DNA from: JAAYUD01 sp041907665
GTDB lineage: Bacteria; Bacteroidota; Bacteroidia; Bacteroidales; Bacteroidaceae
DNA: 56,963 nt
NCBI GenBank assembly: GCA_041907665.1
Contig: JAYRGW010000023.1
Location: 1-56,963, forward strand
Reading direction: 5' to 3'
This document shows, one piece after another, positions 8,109 to 17,792 of the stretch (position 1 is its first letter; each line of letters opens with the position of its first letter). Below the pieces are notes generated by a model that was not told the DNA's origin, ran no database searches, and worked only from the letters and a program-made list of their open reading frames with translations. Made by a program: the position numbers and the translations under genes.

Positions 8109-9829
8109 TAATTTTCGCTCGGCTTAATGTCTTCTATTTGTAATTGTATTTCTCCTCTTTTATGAGTGTTTTCTTCTATCGAATAGCAAATGTCAAACGA
8201 ACGTTTGGTTTTGATGAGTCGTACTTGCGAACTCTGTCCGAAGGCGATACCATTCATTACGTGGTTCGATTTGTTGTCTACCAATTCCAGTTTAATATGT
8301 TCCTGATCATGCCCCACTACTTTGCTGGTGCCGTAGTCGTATACACCATGCGAACAGAAGATGGGCTTCATATTGTCCGGTCCGAACGGATTGAATTTCT
8401 TCAAATCAGCACAAAATTCTTTCGTTATTTGTCCAAATTCTATTTCGGCATCAATATCGAGCACGGCACTTATTTGTTTGCTCTGGATATGTTCCTGAAC
8501 AAATTGTTCGAAGCGCTCCTGAAAGATGGGTACGTTCTCTATCTTCATCGAGAGACCTGCGGCATAAGTGTGTCCACCGAAGTTTTCGAGCAAGTCGCGG
8601 CAACTTTCAATGGCCCGATAAACATCGAATCCGGGAATCGAACGTGCCGAACCTGTAGCCAAGTCGTCTGTACGAGTCAGCACTACGGCCGGCCGGTAAT
8701 AGATTTCGGCCAGTCTCGAAGCCACAATACCTATCACCCCTTTGTGCCATTCGGCATTGTAAACCACGATAGAACGATATGTGTCGAGCTTCTTCGAGTT
8801 GGCCACTAGGTTGCTGGCCTCTTCTGTCATGCTCTTGTCCAGGTCTTTTCGGGTTTCGTTGTATTGGTCTATGGTGTTTGCTTTCTTTATCGCTTCCTGA
8901 AAATCTTTCTCCACCAATAAGTCTACAGCTTCTTTACCATTCTGAATACGTCCCGAGGCATTAATCCTAGGACCTATTTTGAATACGATATCGCTCATCG
9001 TTATATCTTTGTCGGCAAGTCCGCACATGTCGATAATGGCTTTCAATCCTACGCTGGGATATTTGTTGAGCTGCTTCAGTCCATAATAGGTAAGGATGCG
9101 GTTCTCGCCCATGATGGGAACGATATCCGATGCCGCACTTACGGCTACCAGGTCAAGCAACGGTTCTAGTAAGTTGAATTTAATGTCGTTGTCTTGAGCG
9201 AAGGCTTGCATAAACTTGAAGCCTACGCCACACCCCGACAGATCTGTGTACGGATAAGTGTTGTCGAGCCTTTTGGGATTGAGAATAGCGCATGCTTGAG
9301 GAAGTTCTTCATCTTGCACATGATGATCGCAGATGATGAAATCAATTCCTTTGCTTTTTGCATAAGCTACTTCTTCTACGGCTTTGATACCGCAGTCGAG
9401 GGCTATAATCAATGTGACACCGCTTTCTGCGGCATAATCAATTCCTTTTTGGGATATTCCATACCCTTCGTTATAGCGGTCTGGAATATAATAGTCCAAG
9501 TTGGAGTAAAAATGTTGAATAAACTTGTAGACTAATGCTACAGCAGTAGTACCATCTACATCATAATCGCCATAAATAAGGATACGCTCCTTTCGCCCCA
9601 TTGCTCGATTCAAGCGCTGAACGGCAACGTCCATATCTCTCATAAGAAACGGATCGTGCAGTCGCGACAATTGGGGGTGGAAGAAAGAACGGGCTTCCTC
9701 CTCCGTCTCGATACCACGCAATACCAACAGCCGTCCCAGTACGGGATTTATATTCAGCCGTTTTGATAATGTCTGGATTGTCGCTTCTTGTTCTTGAGTA
9801 ATGGTTTGATAATTCCATTTGTAACTCAT
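8108..9829 (-). CDS. recJ: Single-stranded-DNA-specific exonuclease RecJ
   Basis: A 573-residue DHH-family nuclease that degrades single-stranded DNA 5'-3'. Metal-binding motifs are YGDYDVDG at 86-93, LDCG near 145 and the DHH motif (ICDHH) at 168-170. The DHHA1 region contains GHTYAAGLSM. The length matches the family. It is the first gene of a recJ-recQ pair, diverges from dnaG, and its stop overlaps the recQ start. RecJ and RecQ acting together in the RecF pathway is established for this pairing. Confidence 0.95.
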   Translation of the reverse strand: MSYKWNYQTITQEQEATIQTLSKRLNINPVLGRLLVLRGIETEEEARSFFHPQLSRLHDPFLMRDMDVAVQRLNRAMGRKERILIYGDYDVDGTTAVALVYKFIQHFYSNLDYYIPDRYNEGYGISQKGIDYAAESGVTLIIALDCGIKAVEEVAYAKSKGIDFIICDHHVQDEELPQACAILNPKRLDNTYPYTDLSGCGVGFKFMQAFAQDNDIKFNLLEPLLDLVAVSAASDIVPIMGENRILTYYGLKQLNKYPSVGLKAIIDMCGLADKDITMSDIVFKIGPRINASGRIQNGKEAVDLLVEKDFQEAIKKANTIDQYNETRKDLDKSMTEEASNLVANSKKLDTYRSIVVYNAEWHKGVIGIVASRLAEIYYRPAVVLTRTDDLATGSARSIPGFDVYRAIESCRDLLENFGGHTYAAGLSMKIENVPIFQERFEQFVQEHIQSKQISAVLDIDAEIEFGQITKEFCADLKKFNPFGPDNMKPIFCSHGVYDYGTSKVVGHDQEHIKLELVDNKSNHVMNGIAFGQSSQVRLIKTKRSFDICYSIEENTHKRGEIQLQIEDIKPSEN

Positions 9830-9977
9830 TATATATATTGTTTTCTTTCTTTTTCATTGTTGTAATTGGGTAACAGCCTTCTGTATTTTCTTCCCAATGA
9901 AATGTAAAATTACGATATTTCTGGGAATTTCTTATTATATTTCTTCATCTTTTTATTAGATAGTGGTGAATAAAATG

Positions 9978-9985
9978 TATATTTG
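9978..9985 (+). promoter_or_regulatory. -7 promoter element of dnaG
   Basis: TATATTTG fits TAnnTTTG exactly and lies 26 bp before the dnaG ATG, in the divergent recJ-dnaG intergenic region. No clear -33 TTTG is seen at the usual spacing. Confidence 0.5.
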
Positions 9986-10011
9986 CATAGAGTAAAGTTA
10001 GAGGAATTTGA

Positions 10012-12000
10012 ATGATTGATCAAGCTATTATAGATCGGATAATCGACGCTGCCGATATCGTACAGGTTATTTCTGAATATGTTACGCTCCGCAAGAGGGG
10101 CGTAAATTATGTGGGGTTGTGTCCTTTCCATAATGAGAAAACACCGTCGTTTTCGGTCTCTCCTTCGCGCAGGATATTTAAGTGCTTCAGTTGCGGCAAA
10201 GCGGGTAACGTGATTCATTTCTTGATGGAGCACGAGCAGATGTCGTACGTTGAGGCTATTAAGATATTGGGAAAGAAATACGGAATCGATATTCCCGAAC
10301 GCAACATGACGCCCGAAGAACTTGAAGCGCAAGGTGTGCGAGAGAGTTTGTTTGTGGTCAATTCTTATGCGCGCGATTATTTCAACCATGTGTTGCACGA
10401 TACTTCCGATGGACAGATCGGTATGAACTATTTTCGCAGTCGTGGCTTTCGGGATGATATTATCAACAAATTCCAATTGGGCTTTTGTCGCAATAGTCAC
10501 GATGCGTTCGGTACCGAGGCTATACGCAAAGGGTATAAGAAAGAGTATCTTGTGAAGACAGGCTTGTGCTATGAGTCGGAAGACGGCAAATTGCACGACC
10601 GGTTCTGGGGGCGTGTGATGTTTCCTGTCTTATCGCTGTCGGGCAAGGTCGTGGCTTTTGGTGGCCGTGTGATGAGCACCGAGAATAAGAAGCTTGCCAA
10701 GTATGTCAATTCACCCGAATCGGAGATTTATCACAAGAGCAACGAACTCTACGGCATCTTCTTTGCCAAGCAGGCTATCGTCAAGTACGACTGCTGTTAT
10801 CTGGTAGAGGGCTATACGGATGTGATCTCCATGCATCAGTCGGGTATCGAAAATGTTGTCGCTTCTTCGGGTACCTCGCTTACCGATGGACAGATTCGGT
10901 TGATTCACCGCTTCACCAATCATATCACAGTGCTTTACGATGGCGATATGGCAGGTATCAAGGCATCTATTCGAGGTATCGATATGTTGCTTGCCGAGGG
11001 GATGAGCATCAAAGTGCTTCTTTTGCCCGATGGAGACGATCCCGATTCGTTTGCACGTAAGCACAATGCTGCCGAGTATCAAGCTTATATCAAAGAACAT
11101 GAGGTTGATTTTATTCGCTTCAAGACAAATATCCTGCTCAAAGATGCGGGCAATGACCCGATAAGGAAAGCCGAACTGATAGGAAACATCGTTCATAGTA
11201 TCGCTGTTATTCCCGAGGCTATCGTTCGCGATGTCTATATCAAGGAGTGTAGCGAACTGTTGCAAGTGGCCGATAAATTGTTGGTTACCGAAGTGGCAAA
11301 AGAGCGTACCAAGCTGCGTGATACCAAATACAAGGAACAACATAGAGAAGATAATGCGCCTGCTCCCGTACCTTCCGATCAGATCCCGATGCCCCAACCG
11401 GAAGACAATAGCATGGAACAGTATGTTCAATCCAATACCGGGGGTGGACAAGAGTTCAGTAAGTTTGAGCGGTTGATATTGCAGGTGTTGATTCGCTATG
11501 GCGAGAAGACTCTTTGCATGGTACAAGACGACGATGGAAATGAATATTCGTTGACGGTGGTCGACTATATCGTTTCGGATTTGAAACGCGATAATCTCAC
11601 GTTCTTTAATCCGCTTCATCAGCAGATTGTCAACGAAGCTGCCTTGCATGCGCACGATGAGGGCTTCGTTGCCGAGCGGTATTTCCTTTCCAATCCCGAT
11701 CCCAAGATTAGCGGATTGAGCGTAGAGCTTATCACTTCGCGCTATCAGCTGAGCAAACTGTTTCTGAACAATCTCATACCCGAAGAGGAGCGGTTGATAG
11801 AAATTGTTCCGATGCTTATGACCAACTTCAAATATGCCGTACTTTCTACCGAACTGAAAGACCTTAAGGTGCAGCTCAAAGATCCGGCAGTGGTGTCTGA
11901 TTCTCAAAAATGCAATGCCATCATGAAACGTTACAGCGAGTTACACCGTACGTTGACCATGATGGCACAAAAGTTGGGCGAAAGGGTTATCCTTCCCTAA
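10012..12000 (+). CDS. dnaG: DNA primase DnaG
   Basis: A 662-residue primase that synthesises RNA primers at the replication fork. The N-terminal CHC2 zinc finger uses Cys37, His40, Cys58 and Cys61 (CPFH...CFSC). The TOPRIM catalytic core shows YLVEGYTDVISMHQSG (acidic metal ligand) and LYDGDMAGIKAS. The C-terminal DnaB-interaction region (about 480-662) follows a low-complexity Pro-rich linker. Its stop overlaps the stop of the convergent beta-mannosidase gene by three bases, leaving no room for a separate terminator. Confidence 0.96.
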   Translation: MIDQAIIDRIIDAADIVQVISEYVTLRKRGVNYVGLCPFHNEKTPSFSVSPSRRIFKCFSCGKAGNVIHFLMEHEQMSYVEAIKILGKKYGIDIPERNMTPEELEAQGVRESLFVVNSYARDYFNHVLHDTSDGQIGMNYFRSRGFRDDIINKFQLGFCRNSHDAFGTEAIRKGYKKEYLVKTGLCYESEDGKLHDRFWGRVMFPVLSLSGKVVAFGGRVMSTENKKLAKYVNSPESEIYHKSNELYGIFFAKQAIVKYDCCYLVEGYTDVISMHQSGIENVVASSGTSLTDGQIRLIHRFTNHITVLYDGDMAGIKASIRGIDMLLAEGMSIKVLLLPDGDDPDSFARKHNAAEYQAYIKEHEVDFIRFKTNILLKDAGNDPIRKAELIGNIVHSIAVIPEAIVRDVYIKECSELLQVADKLLVTEVAKERTKLRDTKYKEQHREDNAPAPVPSDQIPMPQPEDNSMEQYVQSNTGGGQEFSKFERLILQVLIRYGEKTLCMVQDDDGNEYSLTVVDYIVSDLKRDNLTFFNPLHQQIVNEAALHAHDEGFVAERYFLSNPDPKISGLSVELITSRYQLSKLFLNNLIPEEERLIEIVPMLMTNFKYAVLSTELKDLKVQLKDPAVVSDSQKCNAIMKRYSELHRTLTMMAQKLGERVILP

Positions 12001-14588
12001 TAGGCGTCTTGCAGTGAAATGATTTTCAACTGCTTCTGAAAAGCCTCCGGTTGGAGCCCTGTTCTAATGTCAACCGTAATGGGTTGCCCCGGTACTATAT
12101 CCATAAAGTTATCGCTGAATGTCGCATCTGCATCGCCCGTGGCTATATATACGGCCCGTGCGAAAGTGTCACTGCTCAGTGTCAGTCTATACCCGCCTTC
12201 AATCGCTACTATCTCGTGGCTGATTGTTGCTTTCGGGTAGTTCATCTCTTTTTGTTTCACCAAGAAGTAGTGATTGCAATAACCGTCCGGCTCTTTTGTT
12301 CCTTTCAGCTTTGCCACTACTACTACCTCGTTGCGAGGAGTGCCTTTCAACGTCTTGTCTATATCGAGCGACAAGTAGATGTTGCTGCTATTCTCCGAGA
12401 TGTTCACTTGTTTGTTTGTCTCGTTTATCAGCTTGCCCTGCATGTCGAACAATTGCAGTTCGAGCTCTGCCTTGCAAGATGTTTTGCGGTCCGATACGAT
12501 ATAGACGTTGAGTGTATGATCGTTGAGTATGGGCGAGATGAGGAGGTCGCGATAGCCTTTCTTGCAGTAGTATTGTTGAGCTTTCCAACGTCCGTAGTAG
12601 TCGATGCTCGCCCACGATGCTACCGGCCAGCAATCGTCAATCTGCCAATACAGCGTTCCCATGCAGTAGGGCATTTGCCTACGATGCGATTCGATTGCCG
12701 TCTTGATGGCATCGCCTTGCAACACCTGATTCATGTACAAGAACGATTCGAAGTCTTTGGGTTTGCGATATTCGCTCAATAGGTATGTCTCTATCAGTTT
12801 GTTGGCATACGATCCGCCTCTTTGATGTGCCATCATCACGTCCGAATAAATATCCCAGTCGCACGGCTCGGGGGCATAACGTTTCACCGATTCATAGTCC
12901 GGGAACGATTGGAATCCATACTCGCTGAAGAAACGGCTACGCTCAACGTTGTAGTCTTCGATGGGTCTCTTGCCATGCCATACGTTCCAGTAGTGTCGGT
13001 CTCCATCCTTATCGTTGCTAGCTTGGTCGTTGAAAGCAAAGGGAGACGATGACCAGTAGAATGTTTCGGGGGCATATTGTTTCACCACTTCCGGCAGCAC
13101 TCTGTTGTACGTGTCTTCGTATTGCTTGCGTATGATTTTGGCGTATTCGGGATTTTGCTTTTCGTATTTCTGTTTCCAGCCCCAGGCATACCATCCGTCG
13201 TTGCATTCGTTGTTGCCGCACCAAAGCGCCATGCACGCATGGTTGCGTAGCCGCGTTACATTGTCGATCGCTTCTTGACGGATATTCTCCAGAAAGGCTC
13301 CTTCGGCCGGATAAAGGCTGCATGCGAACATGAAGTCTTCCCAAACCAGAATGCCGTTTCTGTCGCAAAGGTCATAGAATAGATCGTTCTCGTAGATGCC
13401 TCCACCCCAATTGCGAAGCATGTTGATGTGCGATTCGGCAGCATTGCGAATCATTGTAGCGTATTTTTCATCGGTCACACGGGGCAGAAAGTTATCCATC
13501 GGTATATAGTCGGCTCCTTTCATGAAGACGGGGCGTCCGTTGAGTTCTACGTAGAACGTATGGCCATCTTTGTCCGGCTTATGAATGATGCGAAGGGAGC
13601 GTATGCCGCTCGAAACTGTTCGGGTATCTGCTATTTTGTTCTTGTCTCCAATCGAAGCGATGAATTGATACAGATGCGGTTCGCCCAGTCCGTTAGACCA
13701 CCACAACTTGGGATGCTGTATCGTGAAAGGTATATGCACTTGGTTGGTGCCTTCTTTCAGTGCAACATGCTGCTTGCCGTATGTCTTGCCTGTAGTGGCA
13801 TCGGTGATGCAGACGGTCGTCTTTCCCGGTTTGTTCGAGACGACTTCTACTACTCCGTCTATCACGGCTTTCCGGTCGGTCACTTCTTGTTGATGAATAA
13901 ACAAGTCATTGATGCGGCTGCCGCTCCAGGCTTCTATCAGTACCGGGCGCCAGATACCCGATGTAACGAAACGTGGTCCCCAGTCCCAACCGTAATGATA
14001 ACCGGCCTTGCGGGCAAATACACTGATCTTTTTATCAAAAAGTCCGCCGTTTGCCGATTGGTCATTGGATGCTTCATAGTGATAGGGTAAGGCGTCCCAT
14101 TTGGGAACGTCTATCTTTACGGGCGAATGAAAATAAACTTTCAACGTGTTGTTTCCGGCGTGCACCCATTGTTTCACCGACGCGCGCCATGTACGAAACA
14201 TATTGTCTGCTTTCAGCACTTGGTTGTCATTGACGTACACATCGGCGTATGTATCTAGTCCTTTGAATATAAGGTCTATATTCTCTCGCTCCAGCATTTC
14301 TGCGGTTAGCGGCAATGTCGTTTCGTATACCCAATCTTCCTTGTCTATCCATTGCAATCCGCGCTCGTTGAGGCGGTAGAACGGATCTTCTATCAGTTTG
14401 TTGGCGAGCAAGTCGGTATGAACTGTTCCGGGCACTGTTGCGGGGTGCCAGTTGTCCGATCCCACTTGGTGGAATTTCCAACCGTTGCTTATTGTTTTTA
14501 TAATGGGTTGTGCCAGTGTAGAGGCACTTCCGAAAAGTAAAGGTAGAGTCAGCATCAATGCCTTCTTTATTAAATGGTTATATCTCAT
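11997..14588 (-). CDS. Beta-mannosidase, glycoside hydrolase family 2
   Basis: An 863-residue exported GH2 enzyme with a signal peptide to about residue 26. The architecture is a jelly-roll sugar-binding domain, an Ig-like domain, a TIM barrel and further beta domains. The acid/base glutamate is Glu461 in WCGNNECNDGW. The nucleophile is Glu556 in FFSEYGFQSFPDY. These match closely, in spacing and position, the catalytic pair of the characterised Bacteroides thetaiotaomicron enzyme BtMan2A. GNWGGG-like RNWGGGIYE near 395 is also typical. It releases beta-mannose from the non-reducing end of mannosides, probably in the periplasm. It stands alone here, without SusC/D or a linked regulator. Confidence 0.93.
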   Translation of the reverse strand: MRYNHLIKKALMLTLPLLFGSASTLAQPIIKTISNGWKFHQVGSDNWHPATVPGTVHTDLLANKLIEDPFYRLNERGLQWIDKEDWVYETTLPLTAEMLERENIDLIFKGLDTYADVYVNDNQVLKADNMFRTWRASVKQWVHAGNNTLKVYFHSPVKIDVPKWDALPYHYEASNDQSANGGLFDKKISVFARKAGYHYGWDWGPRFVTSGIWRPVLIEAWSGSRINDLFIHQQEVTDRKAVIDGVVEVVSNKPGKTTVCITDATTGKTYGKQHVALKEGTNQVHIPFTIQHPKLWWSNGLGEPHLYQFIASIGDKNKIADTRTVSSGIRSLRIIHKPDKDGHTFYVELNGRPVFMKGADYIPMDNFLPRVTDEKYATMIRNAAESHINMLRNWGGGIYENDLFYDLCDRNGILVWEDFMFACSLYPAEGAFLENIRQEAIDNVTRLRNHACMALWCGNNECNDGWYAWGWKQKYEKQNPEYAKIIRKQYEDTYNRVLPEVVKQYAPETFYWSSSPFAFNDQASNDKDGDRHYWNVWHGKRPIEDYNVERSRFFSEYGFQSFPDYESVKRYAPEPCDWDIYSDVMMAHQRGGSYANKLIETYLLSEYRKPKDFESFLYMNQVLQGDAIKTAIESHRRQMPYCMGTLYWQIDDCWPVASWASIDYYGRWKAQQYYCKKGYRDLLISPILNDHTLNVYIVSDRKTSCKAELELQLFDMQGKLINETNKQVNISENSSNIYLSLDIDKTLKGTPRNEVVVVAKLKGTKEPDGYCNHYFLVKQKEMNYPKATISHEIVAIEGGYRLTLSSDTFARAVYIATGDADATFSDNFMDIVPGQPITVDIRTGLQPEAFQKQLKIISLQDAY

Positions 14589-14851
14589 TGGTTAATGTTT
14601 AAAATAGAATAGAAACCAGGTCCTTGGGTTCAAGGTTCAAAATTACAATATTTGTTGGTTATATACTGATGTTCGTTTGATAAATTATAATACTTTGTCG
14701 ACTATATTGCTGTAAGGTCCACGTGGAAATATGCTTCTTCTATCCATACTATGAGGTCTCTACCTGTTATTTCAATCCGAAATAAATGAAATACAAGTGA
14801 CTCTTTGATAATTATTTTGTATTTTCGCTGGACATAAGTATCAAAAAAGCC

Positions 14852-15928
14852 ATGAAAGATATAATCAAATCTATCGGATTGATGTCCGGCACTTCGCTCG
14901 ACGGACTGGACGTGTGTTATTGTACTTTTTGCCGTACGGACGGTAGGTGGAAATTCACCCTCGACTGCGCTGCCGGTTATGAGTATTCTGACGAGATGAA
15001 ACAAAAGCTGGGGCGTGATGCTCAGTTGATGACGGCGCGCGAGTTTGTTGCGTTTCACAGCGAATATGGCATATTCCTGGGCAATCGGGTCAACGATTTC
15101 ATGAAGCAATACGACGTTCGTCCCGATATTATAGCTTCGCACGGTCATACCATCTTTCACGAACCGCAAAAGAAAATCATGTTTCAGATAGGCGATGGTG
15201 CCGCCATTGCTGCTCAAACTCGCATCCCTGTCGTGTCCGATTTCAGGCGTCTCGATATTATGCTTGGTGGACAGGGTGCTCCGCTAGTCCCGATAGGAGA
15301 CCGACTGCTGTTCGGCGATTATGATTTTTGTCTGAATATCGGCGGATTCTCCAATATCTCTTTCGATAGAGACGGCTCTCGCATCGCTTTCGACGTGAGT
15401 CCTGTCAATTATGTCATCAATCACTACTGTCGCGAGATAGGTCTCGAGATGGATTGTGATGGCGCAATCGCTCGTGCCGGAAATGTAAATGATGAGTTGT
15501 TGCAAGCGCTCAACGAGATGGACTACTACCGGCAATCGGGCCCTAAGTCGTTGGGGCGCGAGTGGGTCGAAGAACTGGTCTATCCGCTTATCGATCATTA
15601 CGGCTTGCCCATCGGCGATCGGCTACGAACGTTCTATGAGCATGCTGCTATTCAAGTGGCTCGCATTGTTCGGCAAGAATCTAAGGGGCGTGTGCAAACG
15701 CTGCTGTTCATCACCGGCGGAGGGGCATTCAATAAGTTTCTGGTAGAACGCATCGCTGCCTTGAGTGGCGCACAGATAGTGATTCCCGACAAGAAGATCG
15801 TCGAATACAAAGAAGCGCTTATCTTCGCCTTTCTGGGTGCTCTCTATGTGGCCGACGAACCCAGCTGCCTTGCCTCTGTCACCGGGGCGATGAAAGACAA
15901 TATTGGCGGAATGTTATTTAAAATATAG
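14852..15928 (+). CDS. anmK: Anhydro-N-acetylmuramic acid kinase
   Basis: A 358-residue ASKHA-fold kinase. It opens and phosphorylates 1,6-anhydro-MurNAc recovered from the cell wall, giving MurNAc-6-phosphate in the cytoplasm. The phosphate loop is GLMSGTSLDGLD (9-20). Further motifs are SHGHTIFHEP, FQIGDGAAIA, QGAPLVPIGD, NIGGFSN and the C-terminal ITGGGAFNKF. Length and motif order match the family. It diverges from the beta-mannosidase gene and is followed by a strong bidirectional terminator. Its presence indicates active peptidoglycan recycling. Confidence 0.95.
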   Translation: MKDIIKSIGLMSGTSLDGLDVCYCTFCRTDGRWKFTLDCAAGYEYSDEMKQKLGRDAQLMTAREFVAFHSEYGIFLGNRVNDFMKQYDVRPDIIASHGHTIFHEPQKKIMFQIGDGAAIAAQTRIPVVSDFRRLDIMLGGQGAPLVPIGDRLLFGDYDFCLNIGGFSNISFDRDGSRIAFDVSPVNYVINHYCREIGLEMDCDGAIARAGNVNDELLQALNEMDYYRQSGPKSLGREWVEELVYPLIDHYGLPIGDRLRTFYEHAAIQVARIVRQESKGRVQTLLFITGGGAFNKFLVERIAALSGAQIVIPDKKIVEYKEALIFAFLGALYVADEPSCLASVTGAMKDNIGGMLFKI

Positions 15929-16006
15929 ATGGAAGCGAGCCTATCGATACTTGTGTCTCGGCTTTATTGGAGACACTTGTGTGGCTACATGGTATAAAAA
16001 AGAAAA

Positions 16007-16040
16007 AGGCGTACCCTTGTGGGGTAGCGCCTCTTTTTTT
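16007..16040. terminator. Bidirectional intrinsic terminator
   Basis: A GC-rich stem (AGGCGTACCC against GGGGTAGCGCCT, one bulged base, TTGT loop) is followed by seven T residues on the plus strand. It is also followed by an A-rich tract that gives a U-rich tail on the minus strand. It lies between convergent anmK and the 126-residue secreted-protein gene and can end both. Confidence 0.85.
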
Positions 16041-16067
16041 AATTATCTCTCTCTCTTAACTAATGAT

Positions 16068-16448
16068 CTATTCTTCCGAAGTAGTTGCCACTTTGTTGTT
16101 CTCCAGTGCAATACCTTGGTTATTTAATGTAATGTTCAACACTGCTGCATATTTGCTATACTGTTTCGGTGTCAATACATTTTTCATCAATTTCAAATTA
16201 CCATAAATTGCATTGCGCAATAGTTTGGTGTTATCCTTTGCATTGTTTGCTTTCAGCATCTGCTCTGCGAAATAGTTGCAAATATTTGTAACCTCTTCAC
16301 TCTGATCAGCCCTTAAATTCAAATATTGGCCCAATTTGTAAGCGTTAATTTCGCCGTTCCACTTTGCAGTTGTAGGTTGGTTTCCTGCTGCTAATATGGT
16401 AGCACTGAAACACATTGCTCCCACTAATGTCATAAATACCTTTTTCAT
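16068..16448 (-). CDS. Small secreted protein of unknown function
   Basis: A 126-residue protein with a signal peptide ending near residue 21 (...ATILAAGNQ). The mature part is predicted mostly helical with many Asn, Lys and Leu residues, including YLNLRADQSEEVTNICNYF and VLTPKQYSKYAAVL. The phrase LTPKQYSKYA resembles periplasmic helical proteins of the CpxP/Spy type, but the LTxxQ motif pair is not clear. It has its own promoter (16544-16551) and a shared terminator. Expression is probably constitutive. Confidence 0.7.
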   Translation of the reverse strand: MKKVFMTLVGAMCFSATILAAGNQPTTAKWNGEINAYKLGQYLNLRADQSEEVTNICNYFAEQMLKANNAKDNTKLLRNAIYGNLKLMKNVLTPKQYSKYAAVLNITLNNQGIALENNKVATTSEE

Positions 16449-16543
16449 AATACCTACTGTTTAAATCCTAAATAAATCTTTTACTTTTAAAAAAAACTGT
16501 TATCTCCTGAAAACTAAAAAACGTTCTTTGTTTCTTTATGTTG

Positions 16544-16551
16544 CAAATATA
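16544..16551 (-). promoter_or_regulatory. -7 promoter element for the 16068-16448 gene
   Basis: On the minus strand the sequence reads TATATTTG, an exact TAnnTTTG match about 95 bp before the ATG. The leader between them is long and A/T-rich. The rest of 16449-16767 shows no gene. Confidence 0.5.
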
Positions 16552-16767
16552 AGGGCTTTTTATGCAAGAAAGCAAGTATATGTTCGAAAAACATGTTTTA
16601 TAACATAAATACTTGATTTATGTCAATTATTGCACTCCTTTTCGTATTCTTTTTAAGTGTAAAAGGTCTGTATGGTATACATTATGCAATATATATGCGC
16701 AATATACTATTGTTTTGTAATTCTATTGATGCAACCTCCCCACCGTTTGTTATCTGCAAGCGCTGCG

Positions 16768-17280
16768 TCACTTCTTGCGCAGCCTTTCAAACTCGGGTAT
16801 GGCGTCGAAGCAGGGGCATTCCTTGATGCGTTCGAACTTCTCTATCACTCCGCTGCCGTTCAGATCGGGCGATAGGTCGCGGTGTCCCACTACTCGAGCC
16901 TGCGGGTATCGTGTCCATAGTTCGCGCACCAGTTCGTGCATCGCTATGGACTGCTGCGCCGTACGTGTATCGGCGGCCTTTCCATTCTCGTCCACGCCAC
17001 CTTCGTAGCATACTCCGATGGATTCGCGATTGTGTCCGTAGCAGTGAGCACCGATATCTTGCTCTGGGCGCATGCGTTCTATCCTTCCGCTCTTGCGTAC
17101 ATAGTAGTGGTATCCCCATCTGGAATAGCCGAGGTAGCGGTGCGCCGTGTCTACATCGCGTGCCGTGAAGTCACGGTTCACGCGTGTAGCGGAGCAATGA
17201 ATCACTATCAGTTCTATATCTCGTAATATGGTAGGATTGCCGCCTACAGCGGCTTCCCCTGTTTGTTTTGTATTTGTCAT
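16768..17280 (-). CDS. N-acetylmuramoyl-L-alanine amidase (PGRP / amidase_2 type)
   Basis: A 170-residue amidase related to T7 lysozyme. It cleaves the MurNAc-L-Ala bond of peptidoglycan. Likely zinc ligands are His28 (LIVIHCSAT), His133 (VVGHRDLSPD) and Cys157 (ECPCFDA). Tyr59/60 in GYHYYVRKSG supplies the usual active-site tyrosine. No signal peptide is present, as in phage-type and Bacteroides mobile-module amidases that accompany HU-like and DUF4248 genes. Those partners are missing here; instead an 1.8-kb hairpin-rich non-coding stretch lies upstream. It may be a relic of such a module. Confidence 0.88.
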   Translation of the reverse strand: MTNTKQTGEAAVGGNPTILRDIELIVIHCSATRVNRDFTARDVDTAHRYLGYSRWGYHYYVRKSGRIERMRPEQDIGAHCYGHNRESIGVCYEGGVDENGKAADTRTAQQSIAMHELVRELWTRYPQARVVGHRDLSPDLNGSGVIEKFERIKECPCFDAIPEFERLRKK

Positions 17281-17526
17281 TATGTTTATCTTTTTAATAT
17301 TATTCTTTCTTTTATTTATTTCTAATCTTCATTTCTCTATATTCGTTCTATCAGAGTCTTCATTTTCTGTTTGGTCAGAAAACGAAGCAAAAGAACCACC
17401 GGCGCATCTTTACTTGTCTCATTCCATACTGGTCTGAAGCCGCAAATCCATTAACGCTCTCCTTCGTCGTTTGAACGAAATGGATTTATCGACTTCATCC
17501 TCGGCACTCCATTGAGACGTAAAGCT

Positions 17527-17666
17527 GAAGCCGGAGAGCCTTCGGAATTGGACGCGGAGTGGATAATACAAATGCTTTATCAAATATTAGCGCTAGTATC
17601 CAACAAGTTCTAATTACGTCCAATCCAAGTCCAATATAGGTCCAAGTCCGGAGGCTTTCCGGCTTC
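17527..17666. repeat. Imperfect 27-bp inverted repeat with 86-bp loop
   Basis: The arms at 17527-17553 and 17640-17666 (starting GAAGCCGGA) are complementary at 24 of 27 positions. A smaller repeat, AAATCCATT against AATGGATTT, lies just upstream at about 17444-17490. Another, GAAATTCATA against TATGAATTTTC, lies at about 17708-17753. The stretch could fold as a structured RNA or cruciform. Confidence 0.65.
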
Positions 17667-17792
17667 ACGAACTTTCGCTCAACAAATCGGGCGAGGATGG
17701 GTTTAGGAAATTCATACCGTTCAAAGGAGGTACGACTGCGTTTATGAATTTTCAATCCCAGACCGTTCGATTTGGAGTGAAATTCGTGCGCC

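Noticed and set aside
10711..11907. Long antisense open frame of 398 codons inside dnaG
   Set aside because: It is a shadow of the dnaG codon pattern, with no family resemblance or start signals.
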